This document shows positions 50,236-61,387 of a stretch of DNA of 64,000 bases, in pieces (position 1 is the first letter of the stretch; every line of letters starts with the position of its first letter). The notes beneath the pieces were generated by a model. That model was given only the letters and a program-made list of their open reading frames with translations. It was not told the origin of the DNA and did no database searches. Made by a program: the position numbers and the translations under genes. The DNA is taken from contig NZ_CP066218.1 of the NCBI RefSeq assembly GCF_016313185.1, positions 2,418,001 through 2,482,000 of the forward strand. The letters run 5' to 3'. This DNA is from Mycolicibacterium baixiangningiae. GTDB taxonomy: Bacteria; Actinomycetota; Actinomycetes; Mycobacteriales; Mycobacteriaceae.

Positions 50236-50295
50236 AGGCTCGTGCGACACTCGCGACACCTCACGCGCAGCGCTGGTGGGGGAGCGGGGTCTCAC

Positions 50296-50345
50296 AAAAA
50301 CGAAACGGCCGCCGCGACCTCCGGTGGGAGGATCGCAGCGGCCGT
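50296..50345 (-). terminator. Intrinsic terminator of the qcrCAB operon
   Basis: Read on the minus strand, an 18-nt GC-rich arm (50345-50327) pairs with its partner (50322-50305) around a short loop, with ACGGCCGC at the base. It is followed by TTCGTTTTTG. This is the only clear stem plus T-tract terminator in the window, 15 nt after the qcrB stop. Confidence 0.85.
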
Positions 50346-50359
50346 ATCGCTGTCGGGGA

Positions 50360-52030
50360 CTAGTGGTGGCCGTTGGAGCCGTTGCCGTCGCCGTGCCCGT
50401 TGGCAGAACCGTTGCCGTCCTGCCGCTCACGCAGCGCGGTGAGTGCGCGGCGATGCGAGGCGTGCGCGGCCTCGGTCAACGCCTCGTGCTCGACCATCGG
50501 ATCGGCGAACAGGAAGCTGCCACTGCCCGGGGCCCCGCTGGAGCCGAGCTTGTTCATCCGCTTCGGCAGGGGAGCGCCCTGGTACTCCAGCGGAATCGGA
50601 TGCCCGTGCTCGTCGACCGGTCCGAGCGGCTGGTGCAGTTCGATGTAGGCACCGTGCGGCAACCGCTTGATGATGCCGGTCTCGATGCCGTGCTCGAGCA
50701 CCTCGCGGTCGCTGCGCTGCAACGACACCGCCCAGCGGTAGGTGACGAAGTAGACGATCGCAGGCAGCACCACCATGCCGATACGCCCGATCCACGTCGT
50801 CGCGTTCAGCGAGATCTGGAACTTGAGCGCGATGATGTCGTTCATGCAGGCGAAGGTCAGCAGGATGTAGAACGCGATCGCCATCGCGCCGATCGCCGTG
50901 CGGACCGGAGCGTCACGCGGGCGTTGCAACAGGTTGTGGTGCGCGTTGTCCCCGGTCATCTTCTTCTCCAGGAACGGATACACCGTCAGCAACCCGAGGA
51001 TCAGGCCCATCAGCACCGCGATCCACACGGGCTGGGGAATCGTGTAGTTGCCGATGTAGAACTCCCACGCCGGCCACAACCGGATCAGGCCGTCCGTCCA
51101 CATCATGTAGAAGTCCGGCTGGCTACCCGCGGACACCTGAGAAGGCTTGTACGGGCCCAGCACCCAGATCGGGTTGATCTGCAGGAGACCGCCCATCAGG
51201 CCGAGGATGCCGACGGTCACCGCGAAGAACGCACCGGACTTCACCGCGAACACCGGCATGACGCGCACGCCGACGACGTTCTTCTCGGTGCGTCCCGGTC
51301 CGGGGAACTGGGTGTGCTTCTGGAACCACACCAGAGCCAGGTGGGCGCCGATGAGCGCGAGCATGATGCCGGGGATCAGCAGGATGTGCAGCGCGTAGAG
51401 CCGCGGGATGATGATCGTGCCCGGGAAGTCGCCGTTGAACAGTGCCCAGTGCATCCACGTGCCGACCACCGGGATGCCCATCGTGATGCCGGACAGGGCG
51501 GCCCGCAGGCCGGTGCCCGACAGCAGATCGTCGGGCAGCGAGTAGCCGAAGAAGCCCTCGAACATGGCCAGGATCAGCAGCAGTGAGCCGATCACCCAGT
51601 TGGCTTCACGCGGTCGCCGGAATGCGCCGGTGAAGAAGATGCGGGCGAGGTGGACCATGATCGACGCCGCGAACAGCAGCGCCGCCCAGTGGTGGATCTG
51701 GCGGACGAACAGCCCGCCACGGATCTCGAAGCTGATGTCGAGCGCCGAGGCGTAGGCCCGCGACATCTCCACACCGCGCAACGGCTGGTACACGCCGTCG
51801 TAGACGACCTCGGCCATCGACGGATCGAAGAACAGAGTCAGCCAGACGCCGGTGATCAGCAGGATGAGGAAGCTGTACAGGGCGATCTCACCGAGCAGGA
51901 ACGACCAGTGGGTGGGGAAGACCTTGTTCAGCTGCCGGCGGACCGCTGCCGACGGGTGGTAACGCGAATCGATCGCGTCACCCTGTGCCGCAAGCCGGGC
52001 GGCGACTTTGGAACCACTCTGTGCACTCAT
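50360..52030 (-). CDS. qcrB: Cytochrome bc1 (bcc) complex subunit B
   Basis: A 556-residue integral membrane subunit holding hemes bL and bH and the quinone sites; target of Q203-type inhibitors. It has eight or more helices, [36 protein letters not shown] with heme histidines, [13 protein letters not shown] and the PDFYMMW (PEWY-like) Qo motif. The last 100 residues form a cytoplasmic tail ending in a Gly/Asn/His-rich stretch. ATG 52030 overlaps the qcrA stop (ATGA). Last gene of qcrC-qcrA-qcrB, followed by a strong terminator. Confidence 0.97.
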   Translation of the reverse strand: MSAQSGSKVAARLAAQGDAIDSRYHPSAAVRRQLNKVFPTHWSFLLGEIALYSFLILLITGVWLTLFFDPSMAEVVYDGVYQPLRGVEMSRAYASALDISFEIRGGLFVRQIHHWAALLFAASIMVHLARIFFTGAFRRPREANWVIGSLLLILAMFEGFFGYSLPDDLLSGTGLRAALSGITMGIPVVGTWMHWALFNGDFPGTIIIPRLYALHILLIPGIMLALIGAHLALVWFQKHTQFPGPGRTEKNVVGVRVMPVFAVKSGAFFAVTVGILGLMGGLLQINPIWVLGPYKPSQVSAGSQPDFYMMWTDGLIRLWPAWEFYIGNYTIPQPVWIAVLMGLILGLLTVYPFLEKKMTGDNAHHNLLQRPRDAPVRTAIGAMAIAFYILLTFACMNDIIALKFQISLNATTWIGRIGMVVLPAIVYFVTYRWAVSLQRSDREVLEHGIETGIIKRLPHGAYIELHQPLGPVDEHGHPIPLEYQGAPLPKRMNKLGSSGAPGSGSFLFADPMVEHEALTEAAHASHRRALTALRERQDGNGSANGHGDGNGSNGHH

Positions 52031-53259
52031 GTTGTCTTCCGTTCCCAGAATGCCGGCCCGACGGGTTCGATGAAGTCGCCGTTGGCGACCAGGTACCCGT
52101 CCTGGTCAATGGTGATGGGCAACTGCGCGAGAGCGCGCGCAGCCGGACCGAATATGGGTTTCGCGAAATGCAGCGCGTCGAACTGCGACTGGTGGCACGG
52201 GCACAGGATGCGGTGGGTCTGCTGCTCGTACAGCGACGACGGGCAACCCAGGTGCGAGCAGATCTTCGTGTAAGCGAAGAACTCACCGAAGTTGAAGCTC
52301 TCCTGGCCCTTGCGCTTGACCACCTTCGGCATGTCCTCGGCCCGAAGGCGGATGAGCATCACGGGATTTCGCACACCCATGATGATCTCGGTGTTCTTGT
52401 GGCTCGACTCCACCGTGGTGCCGTCACCATCGGACTCACGCCACGGGTACACCGTCTCCATACCGCCGGCGTCGAGATCCTCCGGACGCATCTTCGCGAA
52501 AACCGATCCGTGACCGGTGTTTCCGGTCGCCCGGGCCAGGTAGATCGTCTCGCCCTGAAACCGTGGGGTCCACCCGGAGGTCCACAGCACGGCCTTGGGG
52601 CCGTCGGCGGTCGGCACCACCGGCTTCCACGGGTTCTTGATCAGACCGCCGATGAAGGCCACCGCCGTGCCGAGACCGAACGCGCCGAGCCCGACACCGA
52701 GCGACACGCCGATCATCTTGCGGCGCTTGATCGTCGAACCCTCGAGTGCATCGGTCAGATTCGCCGCGGCCGTCTTGCGCTGGAGCTCGGCGGAGCGGCC
52801 GTCGTGGCGGTCCTGGATCGAGATCTCTTCGGGGATGAACCGCTTCTGGAACAGCACTGCGCCGATGCCGATCGCGAGGATCGACAGCCCGAAGAGCAGG
52901 CCGTAGAGCGGCGTGGCCAGCGAGTACAGGAACTCGCCTTCAGAGCCGTAGGGCTGGTACTCCCAGGGCCAGAACAGGAACACCACCAGCAGTGCCAACC
53001 CGGCGACGCCGCCGATCAGCAACCACGCAGAGACCGAACGCTCCGCGCGCTTCTCGGCGCGCGTGCCGGGCACCGGCCACCGAGGCTCCTTGAAGACCGT
53101 TTCGACGCCGTCGAGCTTGCCGCCGAGTTCGACGAGTTCCTCACGCGACATCGCAGCCAGTTCGGCGTCGGTCGGCTGACCCGGCTCGCCGGCATGGCCG
53201 GGTGCGTCGGTGCCCTTCGGCGCGTCCTTGGCCAGATCGTCGTTGCGCTCGTCGCTCAT
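52027..53259 (-). CDS. qcrA: Rieske iron-sulfur subunit of the bcc complex
   Basis: A 410-residue subunit. A long charged N-terminus and three transmembrane helices precede the Rieske domain, whose [2Fe-2S] ligands are in CSHLGCP and CPCHQSQFD near the C-terminus. It passes electrons from quinol to QcrC. ATG 53259 overlaps the qcrC stop (ATGA), which sets the start; a longer frame to 53316 adds nothing recognisable. Extra helices and N-terminal extension are normal for actinobacterial Rieske subunits. Confidence 0.97.
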   Translation of the reverse strand: MSDERNDDLAKDAPKGTDAPGHAGEPGQPTDAELAAMSREELVELGGKLDGVETVFKEPRWPVPGTRAEKRAERSVSAWLLIGGVAGLALLVVFLFWPWEYQPYGSEGEFLYSLATPLYGLLFGLSILAIGIGAVLFQKRFIPEEISIQDRHDGRSAELQRKTAAANLTDALEGSTIKRRKMIGVSLGVGLGAFGLGTAVAFIGGLIKNPWKPVVPTADGPKAVLWTSGWTPRFQGETIYLARATGNTGHGSVFAKMRPEDLDAGGMETVYPWRESDGDGTTVESSHKNTEIIMGVRNPVMLIRLRAEDMPKVVKRKGQESFNFGEFFAYTKICSHLGCPSSLYEQQTHRILCPCHQSQFDALHFAKPIFGPAARALAQLPITIDQDGYLVANGDFIEPVGPAFWERKTT

Positions 53260-54059
53260 GCCCGTGCCCCGATCCAGAGAGCCGCACCGATGACGGCGAC
53301 CATTCCGATGATCCATGCGGCCATGCCCTCAGAGGTCGGGCCGAAGCCGCCGAGGCCGTATCCGCCGGGGGGCGGGGTCTCCCGCGACTCCTCGACGTAG
53401 GCCACGATGTCGCGCTTCTCCTCGGGGCTGAGCTGACGGTCGGAGAACTTCGGCATGTTCTGGGGACCGGTCTGCATCGCGGTGTAGATCTGCGCCGGAT
53501 TCGCCTCGAGTTCGGGGGCGTACTTGCCGGACGACAATGCACCGCCGCGGCCGGTGAAGTTGTGGCATGAGGCGCAGTTGAGCCGGAACAGGTCGCCGCC
53601 GCGAGCGACGTTGTCGCCGATCAGCGACTGGCTCGCGATCTGGCCGTTCTCGTCGCGGGGGACGACGGGTCCGCCGCCGTTGGCCTGGATGTAGGCGCCG
53701 ATTGCATCGGTCTGCGCCTCGTCGAAGTCGGCCGGCTTGTCCGGTGCCTGGGCCTCGTTGCGGCGTGCGGGCATGCGGCCGGTGGAGACCTGGAAGTACA
53801 CCGCGGCCTCGCCGACGCCGACGAGGCTCGGGCCGCGATCGGCGACACCCTGCAGGTTGCTGCCGTGACAGCTGACGCATGACATGTCGTACAGCTCTTT
53901 GCCCGTGCGCAGCAGCGCCGACTGTGACTCGTCGGCCACGGCCACCTGCGGTGCGGGCGTCAGCGTGGCGGCGACGCCACCTGCGGCGCCAAGTCCGATC
54001 AGCAGCAGCGCCGCTGCCGACAGGCGCCGGCGAAACCGTCGGCGGGACTTGCTGGTCAT
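53256..54059 (-). CDS. qcrC: Diheme cytochrome c subunit of the bcc complex
   Basis: A 267-residue membrane-anchored diheme cytochrome. An N-terminal signal/anchor ([25 protein letters not shown]) precedes two c-type domains with CVSCH and CASCH heme motifs and the Met-ligand segments GRMPAR and [13 protein letters not shown]-terminal helix follows ([21 protein letters not shown]). It feeds electrons directly to the aa3 oxidase. ATG 54059 was chosen because AAGGGG lies 5-9 nt upstream; frames reaching further up overlap ctaE. The ctaE gene is 47 nt upstream on the same strand. Confidence 0.96.
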   Translation of the reverse strand: MTSKSRRRFRRRLSAAALLLIGLGAAGGVAATLTPAPQVAVADESQSALLRTGKELYDMSCVSCHGSNLQGVADRGPSLVGVGEAAVYFQVSTGRMPARRNEAQAPDKPADFDEAQTDAIGAYIQANGGGPVVPRDENGQIASQSLIGDNVARGGDLFRLNCASCHNFTGRGGALSSGKYAPELEANPAQIYTAMQTGPQNMPKFSDRQLSPEEKRDIVAYVEESRETPPPGGYGLGGFGPTSEGMAAWIIGMVAVIGAALWIGARA

Positions 54060-54106
54060 CGAACCCCTTCTCGTCGGCTGCGAATCCTGGGAGCCCATCG
54101 TCGAGC

Positions 54107-55894
<1,788 letters not shown>

Positions 55895-57640
55895 GCGGTC
55901 GGTCTGTTCGGCGGCCAGCCGCGCCGAGCGGGCCGTCTCCGCCCACCCCTGCCAGCGGCCCGCGGCACCGATGGGCGTGGCGTACCCGGGGTCGCAGCGC
56001 ACGATGCGCACTCCCGGATGGCCCAGCCAGCGCGCGATGAGCGCGGTCTCCTCGACCAGTGCTCCGCCCAGCGGTGCGGCATCGGGCAGCACGGTCTGCG
56101 CGCCGGCGGTCAGCGCATCGACGACCGGCATCGGTGGCACCCCCCGACGGGCGCAGCCGGCGGCGGCCAGGCGCCCGTACCGCACCACGGCCAGATGCCA
56201 TCCGCCGCCGCCGTCCGGACGCGCCGCGACCAGTTCGGTCTGCTCGGCCAACGCGCGCAGCCGCTGTCCGCGCCAGAGCACCTCGATGCCCGTGGCGGCG
56301 TGGTCGCGCAGCCGCGCCGCCGTCTCGTAGCGGTTGACCGTGGCCAGCGCCGCGATCCCGTCGACCACCGCGGTCAGCGCGGAATCGTCACGGCCCTCGA
56401 TCAGATCGGCCGCGCGGCGCGGGGCGGGCGCGTACGCAGCCGCGTCGATGTCGCGCGGCGCCGGGCACGGTGACAACTCCCGCTCCGGGCAGGCCGCGCC
56501 GTGCCGGGCCGCGCGGGCGAGCCGGGTGGCGCAGGTCCGCACACCGGTGAACCGGGCGAGCAGCTCGGCGGTTTGCACGGCGTCGGCGCGGGCGCGGAAC
56601 GGCCCGACGGCCGAACCGTGGCGCGGGGCGCGGACCACCGAGAACCGCGGGAATGCCTCGTCGGTCAGCACCACCCACCACCAGCGCTGCGGGAATTTCG
56701 ACCGTCGGTTGTAGGGCGGCGCGTGGGCGGCCAGTAGACGCAGCTCCCGCACACCCGCCTCGAGGTCATGGGCGCATTCGACATGGTCCACGCGGGTGGC
56801 CAGCGACGCCATCTCCTTCATCCGCGTCCGGGGATCGGCGCCGGTGAAGTACTGCCCGACGCGGCGGCGCAGGTCCACCGCGGTGCCGACGTAGAGCACC
56901 TCCTCACCCGGGCCGCGGAACAGGTAGACACCCGGCCGGTGCGGCAGCCCGTCGGCCAGCCGGCGGTTGCGGCGCTGCGCCGGTGTCACGTCGGGCAGGT
57001 AGGCGCGCAGGTCGGTGTAGCTGTGCACGCCCTGATTGCCGATCCGCTCGATCAGCCCGTGCAGCACGTCGACCGTGGCGCGGGCGTCGTCGAGGGCCCG
57101 GTGCGTCGGGGTCGTCTTCGCGCGGAACAGCTGCGCGAGTGCGGACAACCGCACGCTGGGCGCTTCCTCGCGGGTGAGCACCCGGCGGGCGAGTTTGACC
57201 GTGCACAGCACCGGTGGGCGCGGCCAGGTCAGCTGGCACTGTTCGGCGGCCGCCCGCAGGAAGCCGATGTCGAAGCCGGCGTTGTGGGCCACCAGCACTG
57301 TGCCGCGGGCGAATTCGAGGAAGGCGGGCAGCACCGATTCGATGCGGGGGGCGGCGCAGACCATCGCCGTGGTGATCCCGGTGAGCGCGACGATCTGCGG
57401 TGGGATGGCCCGCCCGGGGTCGATCAGGGTGGCGAGTTCGCCGATCACCTCACCGCCGCGGACCTTCACCGCGCCGATCTCGGTGATCGCATCGGGGTGG
57501 TCGCCGGTCGCACGGCCCCCGGTGGTCTCCAGGTCGACGACGACGAACGTCGTATCGCGCAGCGACAGCGACTCCATGTCGAACGCCAGCTGCTCCGCCG
57601 GCTGTCCGACGGCACCGACGCTGCGCTGGCCCATGCGAGA

Positions 57641-57646
57641 AACGTA
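57641..57646 (-). promoter_or_regulatory. -10 box, leaderless promoter of the exonuclease gene
   Basis: TACGTT, 6 nt, ATG 57634. Confidence 0.45.
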
Positions 57647-57745
57647 GGGAACGGCACCGACAGCGCGGCGGTGCCACGCGGGTGTGGCCGGTCTGTCGGT
57701 GGCCGTCGTTAGCGTGCGGGCAACACCGATTGAGAGGACGGCCAG

Positions 57746-58084
57746 ATGGCGAAGGGCAACCAACCGTGGGGTGACCGACCATGGGACGAGCAACTACGGA
57801 GCGAGCAACCGTGGGACGACCAACCGTGGGACAACCATCCGTGGGGCAACCAACCGCGCGAAGCGGATCCGGGCGCGGATGCGGAGACGGTCATCATCGA
57901 TTGCGACGACTGCGCGGTGCGCGGCCCAGGGTGTCAGGATTGTGTCGTCAGTGTGCTGCTGGGGGTCCCCGAGACGTTGCTCGTCGACGAGCGTCGCGCA
58001 CTGGAAGTGCTGGCCGAAGCCGGATTGGCACCGCGACTGCGGCTGGTTCCCATTCACAGGCAAAAGAATTCGGGCGTTGCCTAA
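57746..58084 (+). CDS. Small protein with Pro-Trp pentapeptide repeats and a four-cysteine module
   Basis: A 112-residue protein. Residues 6-40 are seven tandem pentapeptides with consensus QPW(D/G)(D/N), encoded by 15-bp repeats at 57761-57865. Residues about 48-72 contain [14 protein letters not shown], two CxxC pairs that could bind zinc or a cluster, then [36 protein letters not shown]. The cysteine-containing half resembles a small actinobacterial protein found beside NlpC/P60 genes; the repeat half I do not recognise. GAGAGGAC precedes ATG 57746. Function unknown. Confidence 0.75.
   Translation: MAKGNQPWGDRPWDEQLRSEQPWDDQPWDNHPWGNQPREADPGADAETVIIDCDDCAVRGPGCQDCVVSVLLGVPETLLVDERRALEVLAEAGLAPRLRLVPIHRQKNSGVA
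57761..57865 (+). repeat. Seven 15-bp tandem repeats coding Pro-Trp pentapeptides
   Basis: Units such as CAACCGTGGGACGAC repeat in phase with the reading frame. Units 4 and 5 differ by one base; units 3 and 7 are the most diverged and lack tryptophan. Confidence 0.9.
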
Positions 58085-58159
58085 CGCTTGCCTCGAACCA
58101 CGCGCCGGGAGGTAGGGGAAGAAAAACCCCCCTGACACCTGTTAAATTTGGCCCTTCTG

Positions 58160-58189
58160 TTGGACAAGCCCGATGCCGTTTCGTAACCT
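58160..58189 (+). promoter_or_regulatory. Promoter of ripC
   Basis: TTGGAC (58160-58165), 18-nt spacer, TAACCT (58184-58189). This predicts transcription from about 58196 and a 50-nt leader before the TTG start. The preceding stretch from 58085 has an AT-rich segment around GTTAAATTT, unusual in this DNA. Confidence 0.55.
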
Positions 58190-58247
58190 GTCTGAGACCT
58201 TAGAGCAGTTCGAGGCGGCTCGTTACGCCAGTTGAAGGACGCAAATC

Positions 58248-59369
58248 TTGAGGCTCGTTCGCGCGCAGTGGGGCATCCGTGTTCTTAAGCGACCCGCCGT
58301 CGGTGCGATTGCGGCTCTGGCCGTGTTCTCATCGGTCCTGGGCGGCAGTGCGCTGGCCGACCCGGCAGAAGATGCCTTGGCAAAGCTCAACGAACTGTCG
58401 CGGCAGGCTGAGCAGACCACCGAGGCCATGCACTCGGCGCAGCTCGATCTCGGCGACAAACTGGCCGCACAGCAGGCCGCCGAGGCCAGGCACGGCGCTG
58501 ACCTCGCCGCCGCCGCCGAGGCCAAGTCTCGATTGGCGACCTTCCAGTCGGCCGTGAACAAGGTGGCCGCCACCCAGTACATGGGCGGACGCACCGACGG
58601 TATGAGCGCGATCCTCACGGCAAACTCGCCGCAGCAGTTCATCGACCAGCTATCCGTACAGCGCGTCATGGCGGGGGAGATGGCTGCCCGGATGGCGGGC
58701 TTCCGCGACGTCAGTGCCCGGGCCGCCGCGGCCGAACTGGCGTCGGCGAAGTCCGCGGCCGATGCGAAGACCGCCGCCGAACAGGCCGCCCAGGTCCGCG
58801 CCGACCTGCAGAACAAGCAGAGCCGGCTGCAGACCCAGATCGCCGTCGTCAAGTCGCAGTACGAGGCGCTGACGCCGAACCAGCGTGAGGCGCTCGCCGC
58901 CCTGCCGCCTGCGCCCGCAGTGCCGCCGCCGCCGGCCGCGGTGCCTCCCGCCAACGATCCCGGTGTGCTGGCCGCCCCGCCCGGGGCCATCCCGCCGGGT
59001 GACATCGCCCCTCCGTCGGGTGGGGCCAACCGCGCCGTCGCGGTACAGGCCGCGCTCAGCCGCATCGGGTCGCCTTACTCGTGGGGCGGGTCCGGCCCGA
59101 GCGCCTTCGATTGCTCCGGGCTGGTGATGTGGGCCTTCCAGCAGGAGGGCGTCTCGCTGCCGCACTCCAGCCAGGCGTTGGCCCGCGGCGGGCAACCGGT
59201 GTCGACGGACCAGATGCAGCCCGGTGACCTCGTCACCTACTACTCCGACGCCTCGCACGTCGGCATCTACATCGGTGACGGGATGATGGTGCACGCCTCC
59301 ACCTACGGCACGCCGGTGCGTGTCGCGCCGGTGAACAACGCCCCGATCTACAACGTCCGTCGTTACTGA
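58248..59369 (+). CDS. ripC: Secreted NlpC/P60 peptidoglycan endopeptidase
   Basis: A 373-residue secreted D,L-endopeptidase that cuts peptidoglycan stem peptides. The signal peptide ends near GGSALADPA. Residues about 40-215 form a coiled coil that inhibits or positions the enzyme. A proline-rich linker and the NlpC/P60 domain follow, with catalytic Cys289 (FDCSGLVMW), His337 (SHVGIYIGDG) and His349. The start is a TTG at 58248, supported by GAAGGA 7-12 nt upstream and by the signal peptide it gives. Homologue of Rv2190c. Its last codons are the first unit of a 15-bp tandem repeat. Confidence 0.92.
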   Translation: MRLVRAQWGIRVLKRPAVGAIAALAVFSSVLGGSALADPAEDALAKLNELSRQAEQTTEAMHSAQLDLGDKLAAQQAAEARHGADLAAAAEAKSRLATFQSAVNKVAATQYMGGRTDGMSAILTANSPQQFIDQLSVQRVMAGEMAARMAGFRDVSARAAAAELASAKSAADAKTAAEQAAQVRADLQNKQSRLQTQIAVVKSQYEALTPNQREALAALPPAPAVPPPPAAVPPANDPGVLAAPPGAIPPGDIAPPSGGANRAVAVQAALSRIGSPYSWGGSGPSAFDCSGLVMWAFQQEGVSLPHSSQALARGGQPVSTDQMQPGDLVTYYSDASHVGIYIGDGMMVHASTYGTPVRVAPVNNAPIYNVRRY

Positions 59370-59447
59370 GCCCGTCGTTACTGAGCCCGTCGTTACTGAG
59401 CCCGTCGTTACCCGGCCCGTCGTCACCCAGTCAGTCGTCACCAGATC
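59358..59447 (+). repeat. 15-bp minisatellite across the ripC stop codon
   Basis: Six 15-bp units. The first three are identical (CGTCGTTACTGAGCC), each containing the ripC ending CGTTACTGA, and the next three diverge progressively. The array runs into the 5' region of the zincin gene in the frame of that gene. Confidence 0.9.
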
Positions 59448-59493
59448 TCGGCGGCTGATCCTCGGCCTGCTACTGGCCGAGTTCCTCTCCGCC

Positions 59494-60246
59494 GTGCTGC
59501 TGCTCAACCGGTCCGAGCCGGCACCGGCGCCGCCGCTCGCGGTGGTCGCCGACCAGCCGACCCCAGCCGGTCCCGACCCCACCACGACGACACCGTTGCC
59601 CGACGGGCGCCACGCGCAGCTCATCGCACTCGGCGGGGCGCACAGCGCACCGCTGCTGTCCCGGATCGCCGCCGAACTCCCCGGCGCCGCCGATGCGGTG
59701 AGCCGGTTCTGGGGGCCGGACTGGCGGCAGGAGATCGTTATCGTCGCGACGGCGTCGGATCGGCAGTTCGCCGCGCTCGCGGGCGGGGGAGCCGACGTCG
59801 CGGCCGCCACCACCGCCGAGCGCATCGTGTTCGCCCCCGGCGCCGCGCGGATGACCGACGAGGCCCTGCGGCTCGTGGTGCGTCACGAACTGTTCCACCA
59901 CGCCGCGCGACAGGCGACCGCCGCCGACGCCCCGCGCTGGCTGACCGAAGGCGTCGCCGACTACCTCGCCCGCCCGCCGGAATCGGCGCCCGCCTCCGAT
60001 CCGGTGGCTGCCCTACCGGCCGACAGCGATCTCGACACCCCCGGCCAAACCCGGTCGCAGGCATACGACCGGGCGTGGCGGTTCGCCTCCTACGTCGCCG
60101 ACCGGTACGGCCCGCAGCGCCTACGGGCGCTGTACGTGCACGCCTGCAGTCCCGGTCATCCCGACGTGGCCACCGCCGTGCGCGACACGCTCGGCAGCAG
60201 CCTCGACGAGGTGCTGGCCGGGTGGCGGCACTGGCCGCAGGGCTAG
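59494..60246 (+). CDS. Membrane-anchored zincin (peptidase MA-like, Rv2189c-like)
   Basis: A 250-residue metalloprotease-like protein from GTG 59494. The zinc site is HELFH (His131, Glu132, His135) with the third ligand in WLTEGVADYLA (Glu152), the gluzincin arrangement. The frame is open upstream to 59335 and encodes RSRRLILGLLLAEFLSAVLLLNR, a basic-hydrophobic membrane anchor. No ATG, GTG or TTG occurs in frame before 59494, so the annotated start cuts the anchor. The true start may be a non-standard codon or was lost when the 15-bp repeat expanded. Function unknown; the setting between ripC and pimB' suggests the envelope. Confidence 0.75.
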   Translation: MLLLNRSEPAPAPPLAVVADQPTPAGPDPTTTTPLPDGRHAQLIALGGAHSAPLLSRIAAELPGAADAVSRFWGPDWRQEIVIVATASDRQFAALAGGGADVAAATTAERIVFAPGAARMTDEALRLVVRHELFHHAARQATAADAPRWLTEGVADYLARPPESAPASDPVAALPADSDLDTPGQTRSQAYDRAWRFASYVADRYGPQRLRALYVHACSPGHPDVATAVRDTLGSSLDEVLAGWRHWPQG

Positions 60247-60249
60247 CCT
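60244..60249 (+). promoter_or_regulatory. -10-like box before pimB'
   Basis: TAGCCT, 8 nt, ATG 60258; it includes the TAG stop of the preceding gene. Confidence 0.35.
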
Positions 60250-60257
60250 GGGCTCCG

Positions 60258-61385
60258 ATGTCCCGAGTCCTGCTGGTCACCAACGACTTTCCGCCGCGTG
60301 CCGGCGGCATCCAGAACTACCTCGAGGCCTTCGTCGACCAGGTCGTCGCGGCGGGCGCGCACGAGGTGACCGTCTACGCCCCGGCGTGGAAGAACGCCCC
60401 GGACTACGACCGCGCCGCCGCGTTCGAGGTGATACGCCACCCCGGCACCCTGATGCTCCCCGAACCGTCGGTGGCGGGGCGCATGCGCGGGCTCATCGCG
60501 AGCCACGACATCGACACGGTGTGGTTCGGTGCGGCGGCACCGCTGGCGCTGCTCACACCGATCGCCCGCCGCGCGGGCGCCGACCGGGTGATCGCCAGCA
60601 CGCACGGCCACGAAGTGGGCTGGTCGATGCTGCCGGTCGCGCGCACGGCGCTGCGCCGCATCGGCGACGACACCGACGTGGTGACGTTCGTCAGCCGCTA
60701 CACGCGGGGACGGTTCGCCGGGGCGTTCGGACCGCGCGCGGCGTTGGAGCATCTGCCGCCCGGTGTCGACACCGACCGGTTCACTCCCGACCCCGCCGCG
60801 CGAGCGGAGCTGCGGGCGCGCTACGGCCTGGGCGAGCGCCCCGTCGTGGTGTGCCTGTCTCGGCTGGTGCCCCGTAAAGGCCAGGACATGCTGATCCGGG
60901 CGATGCCCGCGATCCGGCGACGGGTGCCGGGTGCGGTGCTGGTGATCGTCGGCGGCGGCCCCTACCGTGACACGCTGCAGCGCCTGGCCCACCAGCACGG
61001 CGTCGACGAAGACGTGCGGTTCACCGGCGGCGTCCCCGGCGACGAGCTGCCCGCACACCATGCGATGGCCGACGTGTTCGCGATGCCCTGCCGCACCCGC
61101 GGCGCAGGCCTCGACGTCGAAGGGCTCGGGATCGTGTACCTCGAGGCGTCGGCGACCGGGGTGCCGGTGGTGGCGGGCCGCTCGGGCGGCGCGCCGGAGA
61201 CCGTGCGGGACGGCGAGACCGGGCTCGTCGTCGAGGGCACCGACGTCAGCGCGGTGGCGATCGCGGTGAGCGGCCTGCTCGCCGACCCCGCCCGTGCCGC
61301 CGCCATGGGCGCCGACGGCAGGCGGTGGGCGCTCGAGAACTGGCAGTGGCCCACCCGCGCAGCGCGATTGGGTCAACTGCTGTAG
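60258..61385 (+). CDS. pimB: GT4 mannosyltransferase, phosphatidylinositol mannoside synthesis
   Basis: A 375-residue GT-B glycosyltransferase matching PimB' (Rv2188c), which adds the second mannose to phosphatidylinositol monomannoside using GDP-mannose. It begins MSRVLLVTNDFPPRAGGIQNYLEAF and has THGHEVGWSMLP, HLPPGVDTDRFTPD, VVCLSRLVPRKGQDMLIRA and the nucleotide-binding ExxxE stretch GLDVEGLGIVYLEASATGVPVVAG. ATG 60258 sits 12 nt after the zincin stop. Product precursors feed lipomannan and lipoarabinomannan of the cell envelope. Confidence 0.92.
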   Translation: MSRVLLVTNDFPPRAGGIQNYLEAFVDQVVAAGAHEVTVYAPAWKNAPDYDRAAAFEVIRHPGTLMLPEPSVAGRMRGLIASHDIDTVWFGAAAPLALLTPIARRAGADRVIASTHGHEVGWSMLPVARTALRRIGDDTDVVTFVSRYTRGRFAGAFGPRAALEHLPPGVDTDRFTPDPAARAELRARYGLGERPVVVCLSRLVPRKGQDMLIRAMPAIRRRVPGAVLVIVGGGPYRDTLQRLAHQHGVDEDVRFTGGVPGDELPAHHAMADVFAMPCRTRGAGLDVEGLGIVYLEASATGVPVVAGRSGGAPETVRDGETGLVVEGTDVSAVAIAVSGLLADPARAAAMGADGRRWALENWQWPTRAARLGQLL

Positions 61386-61387
61386 GC

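Noticed and set aside
49949..50290. CRISPR array
   Set aside because: Only two long repeats 135 nt apart with no regular spacers. They are palindromic hairpins, and the heptamer array has no spacers.
58085..58247. c-di-AMP (ydaO) riboswitch upstream of ripC
   Set aside because: Some actinobacterial NlpC/P60 genes have one. The leader here is only about 50 nt from a good promoter, and I cannot find the conserved ydaO core.
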